Of a stretch of DNA of 30,197 nt, positions 29,645 to 30,197 are shown piece by piece. How positions within the stretch are numbered: position 1 is the first letter of the stretch; every line of letters begins with the position of its first letter. The notes under the pieces were generated by a model that searched no databases, was not told the origin of the DNA, and saw only the letters and a list, made by a program, of their open reading frames with translations. The stretch covers positions 1-30,197 of the forward strand of contig CAYJFY010000031.1 in assembly GCA_964369755.1 (NCBI GenBank), written 5' to 3'. The translations under genes were made by a program, and so were the position numbers. The DNA comes from CAUPWF01 sp964369755. Its GTDB lineage: Bacteria > Bacillota > Clostridia > Lachnospirales > Lachnospiraceae.

Positions 29645-30022
29645 TTAATCCTCCTCCTCGATAAAGAATCTAAACATTTCTAGCAAATCTGTGGAATCTA
29701 AATTACACGATGGCGCAATTTCTAAAATTTTCTGCATATGTAACTCGATCTCTTTCAATTGGGCCTCGCGTAATAGTTCGATATTCTTCTCGGCTACAAA
29801 AGAACCTTTCCCATGTACGGTACATATGTATCCTTCTAGCTCCAATTCATCATAAGCCCGCTTGGTTGTTATGACACTAATCTTCAAATCCTTCGCTAGA
29901 TTGCGAATGGAGGGAAGGAGTTCACCAGGCTTCAGCTCTCCAGAGATGATAGCAGCCTTGATTTGGCTGCAAATCTGTTCATATATGGGCTGGTTATTTG
30001 CATTGCTTATTATAAAATCCAT
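29645..30022 (-). CDS. YtrA-subfamily GntR transcriptional regulator
   Basis: A 125-residue regulator. The N-terminal winged helix (about residues 8-77, with PIYEQICSQIKAAIISGELKPGELLPSIRNLA and GYICTVHGKGSFV) is followed by only about 45 residues, as in the YtrA subfamily, which lacks a large ligand domain. It is the first gene of a three-gene operon with an ABC ATPase and permease and has consensus promoter sequences with repeated half-sites just upstream, so autorepression is likely. The inducing signal is unknown. Confidence 0.93.
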   Translation of the reverse strand: MDFIISNANNQPIYEQICSQIKAAIISGELKPGELLPSIRNLAKDLKISVITTKRAYDELELEGYICTVHGKGSFVAEKNIELLREAQLKEIELHMQKILEIAPSCNLDSTDLLEMFRFFIEEED

Positions 30023-30032
30023 TTAATCACCT

Positions 30033-30077
30033 ACTGTTCATGTACTATATAAACAGTATACACTGTGTATATACAGT
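30033..30077. promoter_or_regulatory. repeated ACTGT/ACAGT operator half-sites of the GntR operon
   Basis: Four half-sites occur: ACTGT 30033, ACAGT 30053, ACTGT 30062 and ACAGT 30073. They form two inverted pairs sharing a half-site (ACAGT-4-ACTGT and ACTGT-6-ACAGT) across the -10 and spacer of the promoter. The adjacent GntR protein is the likely ligand. Confidence 0.55.
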
Positions 30078-30083
30078 TGTCAA
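30055..30083 (-). promoter_or_regulatory. promoter of the GntR-ABC operon
   Basis: On the minus strand, TTGACA (plus 30078-30083), 17-base spacer and TATACT (plus 30055-30060) form a near-consensus promoter about 33 bases before the start codon. Confidence 0.8.
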
Positions 30084-30098
30084 TGGGGAATTAATAAA

Positions 30099-30136
30099 AT
30101 AGAAAGCGTAGAGCAAAGGCACTCTACGCTTTCTAT
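30099..30136. terminator. terminator-like hairpin before the intron
   Basis: A perfect 15-base stem (30099-30113 with 30122-30136) with an eight-base loop. Read leftward it is followed by a T-rich tail, so it may end a minus-strand gene lying beyond the window edge. The intron-like sequence begins seven bases to its right. Confidence 0.6.
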
Positions 30137-30142
30137 AATAAT

Positions 30143-30197
30143 GTGTGCCCAGCATGGGCACAATCTAACGGGTTAAAGTCCCGAGTCTGCCCTAGTA
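30143..30197 (+). mobile_element. 5' end of a group II intron, probably class C (cut by window edge)
   Basis: The sequence opens with GTGTGCCC, then a GCATGGGCAC hairpin partner, AATCTA and GGGTTAAAGTCCCGA. This matches, with few changes, the 5' end and start of domain I of the Oceanobacillus iheyensis group IIC intron as I remember it. Class C introns insert just downstream of terminator stems, as here. The reverse-transcriptase gene and the 3' domains would lie beyond the window. Confidence 0.7.

Noticed and set aside
1..30197. CRISPR array, tRNA or rRNA genes
   Set aside because: No regularly spaced repeats, cloverleaf sequences or rRNA segments were seen on either strand.

Overview
The window reads as a chromosomal segment of a low-GC, strictly anaerobic Firmicute, most likely a clostridium or Lachnospiraceae-type bacterium. 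The signs are strong AGGAGG-type ribosome binding sites with TTG/GTG alternative starts, A+T-rich TTGACA/TATAAT promoters, [FeFe]-hydrogenase-type proteins, an NADH-responsive Rex-type operator, the clostridial three-gene glycerol-3-phosphate oxidation set and a VanR/VanS-type two-component pair. The assignment is by gene content only; no rRNA or tRNA lies in the window.

Layout. 1-2.5 kb: the tail of an upstream gene, a secreted beta-propeller-like protein, then (minus strand) a small membrane protein and a membrane-anchored M15B D,D-carboxypeptidase. 2.6-4.5 kb: VanR/VanS-like regulator and kinase, divergent from the carboxypeptidase, with no van ligase genes. 4.5-9.0 kb: TetR regulator, NAD(P)-binding protein, and a MacB/FtsX-type ABC ATPase and permease in one operon, with a palindromic operator at the predicted +1. 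9.2-11.9 kb: an 885-residue carotenoid-oxygenase-like protein carrying a START-like C-terminal domain. 11.9-16.4 kb (minus strand): a hydrogen-sensing operon of [2Fe-2S] thioredoxin-like ferredoxin, sensory PAS-hydrogenase (HydS type), SpoIIE/PP2C phosphatase and group-B-type [FeFe] hydrogenase, behind an almost ideal Rex box. 16.5-19.1 kb: membrane-anchored phosphoribosyltransferase-like protein and an alanine/glycine:cation symporter. 19.1-19.8 kb: DinJ-YafQ toxin-antitoxin pair. 19.9-23.1 kb: SWIM-SNF2 helicase. 23.2-23.5 kb: a compact convergent locus encoding a 20-residue hydrophobic peptide, resembling a type I toxin-antitoxin module. 23.5-28.2 kb: a Cys-rich redox protein, a HAD-IIA phosphatase, GlpA-like and GlpB-like flavoproteins and a DUF1667 protein. 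28.2-30.1 kb (minus strand): YtrA-type GntR regulator with an ABC ATPase and permease. The last 55 bases look like the 5' end of a group IIC intron placed just after a terminator-like hairpin.

How it works together. Several modules concern redox balance in an anaerobe: Rex-controlled hydrogenase and hydrogen-sensing genes, glycerol-3-phosphate oxidation feeding electrons onward, and amino-acid/sodium symport. Others concern the envelope (VanRS/VanY-like, two ABC systems) and mobile or addiction-type elements (DinJ-YafQ, the putative type I locus, the intron). The items most worth a second look are the convergent small-peptide locus at 23.2-23.5 kb, the oxygenase-START fusion in an anaerobe, and the sensory hydrogenase with a serine in place of the proton-relay cysteine.
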